Positions 63,601 to 64,000 of a DNA stretch of 64,000 nucleotides are shown piece by piece. The stretch comes from Watersipora subatra (lineage: Eukaryota; Bryozoa; Gymnolaemata; Cheilostomatida; Watersiporidae). The position numbers and the translations under genes were made by a program. The first letter of the stretch is position 1. Each line of letters begins with the position of its first letter. The DNA is taken from contig NC_088711.1 of NCBI RefSeq assembly GCF_963576615.1, forward strand, positions 36,382,121 through 36,446,120, written 5' to 3'. The notes under the pieces were generated by a model. The model was not told the origin of the DNA, searched no databases, and saw only the letters and a program-made list of their open reading frames with translations.

Positions 63601-63669
63601 TTCAGAATTGAATAAGACATCCGCTTTTTCTCGGCTAGTAGAAGGAGCTCCAGTAGATAAGACTTTCAC
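48621..63669 (-). CDS. Gene B: second ZNF800-like zinc-finger protein, nine exons visible, 5' end missing
   Basis: Exons 63669-62940, 61960-61683, 57541-57427, 53927-53698, 53540-53365, 52166-51998, 51357-51100, 49351-48938 and 48719-48621 chain in phase to 2469 nt (822 residues then TGA). Counting from 63669, an acidic/Ser-rich region (DEEEMDLRKL) precedes fingers at 297-318 (CFRC), 327-348 (CIYC) and 442-463 (CTVC), all C-x2-C-x12-H-x4-H. An AT-hook-like GRPPGRPNKSR lies at 424-434. A degenerate finger at 573-591 (CQTC, then H-x1-C) follows, then an Ala/Gly/Val-rich acidic tail with GGNIIYVV. The first exon begins with an acceptor, so the start and any N-terminal C2HC finger lie beyond 63,670. 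Finger order and one shared intron tie it to gene A. Likely nuclear and DNA-binding. Its first visible donor is one of four tandem copies. Confidence 0.78.
49677..50887. mobile_element. 1.2-kb foldback element (AAGGCYGGTTCA family, copy 2)
   Basis: The ends AAAGTTGGTCTACATTATAT and (complement) AAGGCTGGTTCACATTATAT are inverted and TA-flanked (49675-49676, 50888-50889). The arms are long: about 49,770-50,100 on one strand and 50,390-50,740 on the other translate to similar peptides (IVLFSRRILKHFKK, IVLFSRRILKRFEK), which shows an inverted duplication, not genes. It lies in the gene B intron between exons 51357-51100 and 49351-48938. Confidence 0.72.
51665..51800. repeat. 22-bp tandem repeat (ATAATGAACACTACATGCCC)
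   Basis: Five to six copies of a 22-bp unit in a gene B intron, alternating GAACACTACATG and GAACAGTACATG. Non-coding. Confidence 0.85.
54120..54165. repeat. TACATGTA-rich palindromic stretch
   Basis: Repeated ATACATGTGATATATACATG and ATCATGTACATGTATC motifs form short palindromes in a gene B intron. Confidence 0.5.
55316..56358. mobile_element. Inverted-repeat element with CCCACGACCAAA ends, copy 2
   Basis: Bounded by CCCACGACCAAA at 55316 and its complement at 56347-56358. Its sequence is the reverse complement of the element at 33609-34709 over nearly its whole length, with small gaps. It lies in the gene B intron between exons 57541-57427 and 53927-53698. No transposase frame. Confidence 0.75.
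56691..57330. mobile_element. 640-bp piggyBac-type non-autonomous element with TTAA duplication
   Basis: Terminal inverted repeats CCCTTTGAATCCTGGCC and (complement) CCCTTTGAACCCTAACAGCC lie inside TTAA at 56687-56690 and 57331-57334. TTAA followed by CCCTTTG is the classic piggyBac terminus. There is no transposase. It lies about 100 bp downstream of the gene B exon 57541-57427. Confidence 0.8.
58025..58135. repeat. Short inverted and tandem AACATGT/TTTTTTT repeats
   Basis: ATGTTAATTTTTTTAACATG and three ACATGTCAAAAAA-like copies make small hairpins in the largest gene B intron. Probably slippage-derived. Confidence 0.55.
59410..60590. mobile_element. Possible inverted-repeat element, poorly preserved
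   Basis: TACAGTAGACACTCCTATAA at the left and the complement of ATACATAGCTCCTATAACG at the right resemble diverged inverted ends. A SINE-like tail (AAGAGTGGCGTCTGTTCATC, related to 42,250) lies inside near 59,700. The ends are too diverged to fix the borders. Confidence 0.35.
60810..61464. mobile_element. 655-bp long-inverted-repeat element with 9-bp target duplication (MULE-like)
   Basis: Both ends read TAGCCTGTCTTGACAAACTG inward, and the arms stay similar for about 265 bp around a 130-bp centre. The nonamer AGTTGACCC flanks it at 60801-60809 and 61465-61473. Long inverted repeats plus a 9-bp duplication are the signature of Mutator-like elements (family knowledge). There is no transposase frame. 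It lies about 210 bp downstream of gene B exon 61960-61683. Confidence 0.82.
62698..62965 (-). repeat. 63-bp tandem repeat carrying four copies of a gene B splice donor
   Basis: A 63-bp unit begins at 62698, 62761, 62824, 62887 and (partial) 62950. On the minus strand each unit holds GAGGAGATATCAGACTCGT then CATAG|GTGAGTAT, placing donors after 62940, 62877, 62814 and 62751. The 62940 donor joins in phase to 61960. Reading past it gives a TAG after GEYSS; the two most distal units have TGG at that position instead. Confidence 0.9.
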
Positions 63670-64000
63670 CTAAAATATAAATAAATCATGCATCTCAAAC
63701 CAATTCTTTGACAACTCTCACTGTGAAATTAATTCAACAGGTTTTCAACCTCACCAAAAAATCTAGCATTTATATGGCGATCTTGCTGGGTTGCACATGT
63801 AACAGTTACAATGTGGCCTCTTGGTTGCAGAACTACTGAACAGCACTTATGACAGCGCTAATAGATACAGCATCTCCTGCTAAGCAACCAAACTCTTTTC
63901 ACTGTGAAATTGCAGAAAGTTGTTTAAGATTGGTAAATGATTGCAGTGTAAAAAAGGTTTTGAATAGCTGGCAATGCAGAAGGAAGCAACATCTCATTTG
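63670..64000. other. Intronic sequence upstream of the first visible gene B exon
   Basis: A TTATATTTTAG acceptor lies directly before 63669 (minus strand). No further exon is seen up to the window end, so the gene B start is outside. Confidence 0.5.

Overview
The window looks like nuclear DNA of an intron-rich invertebrate, probably a marine lophotrochozoan, although I cannot name the phylum. Reasons: AT-rich sequence by eye, short GT-AG exons separated by long introns, a bilaterian ZNF800-type zinc-finger gene, tRNA-derived SINEs, and many small inverted-repeat transposons. Nothing indicates prokaryotic, organellar or viral DNA. Most exons are shorter than ordinary ORF calls, so I rebuilt the genes by chaining exons whose splice phases agree.

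Layout. (1) About 127-14052, minus strand: an unrecognised gene (gene C) with six phase-compatible exons plus one tentative exon. Its introns hold several inverted-repeat elements. (2) About 14-21 kb: no convincing gene; a TTAA-flanked element, a decayed Ty3/gypsy fragment and a TA microsatellite. (3) 21219-35220, plus strand: a complete six-exon gene for a 220-residue NAD(P)-binding protein of the flavin reductase/biliverdin reductase B type. Its introns hold a gag remnant split by a LINE, a large array of splice-donor-like repeats broken by a SINE, and seven tandem copies of the last splice acceptor. (4) About 36.45-37.33 kb: five tandem repeat units in the convergent 3' intergenic region. 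(5) 37782-46020, minus: a complete ten-exon ZNF800-like gene (gene A, 985 residues). (6) 48621-63669, minus: nine exons of a second ZNF800-like gene (gene B, 822 residues visible, 5' end outside the window). A and B lie head to tail and share an intron at the same position and phase inside a homologous finger, so they look like tandem paralogues.

The genes do not form a pathway: one is probably a small oxidoreductase, two are probably nuclear DNA-binding proteins, and one is unknown. The most unusual theme is tandem repetition of splice signals: a 19-bp unit repeating a 3' splice site seven times (34955-35069), a 63-bp unit repeating a 5' splice site four times (62751-62940), and a 16-bp array presenting about 25 GTAAGT motifs in the sense strand of one intron. 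I found no defence, toxin or CRISPR-like system. All exon models are unaided readings and need transcript support.
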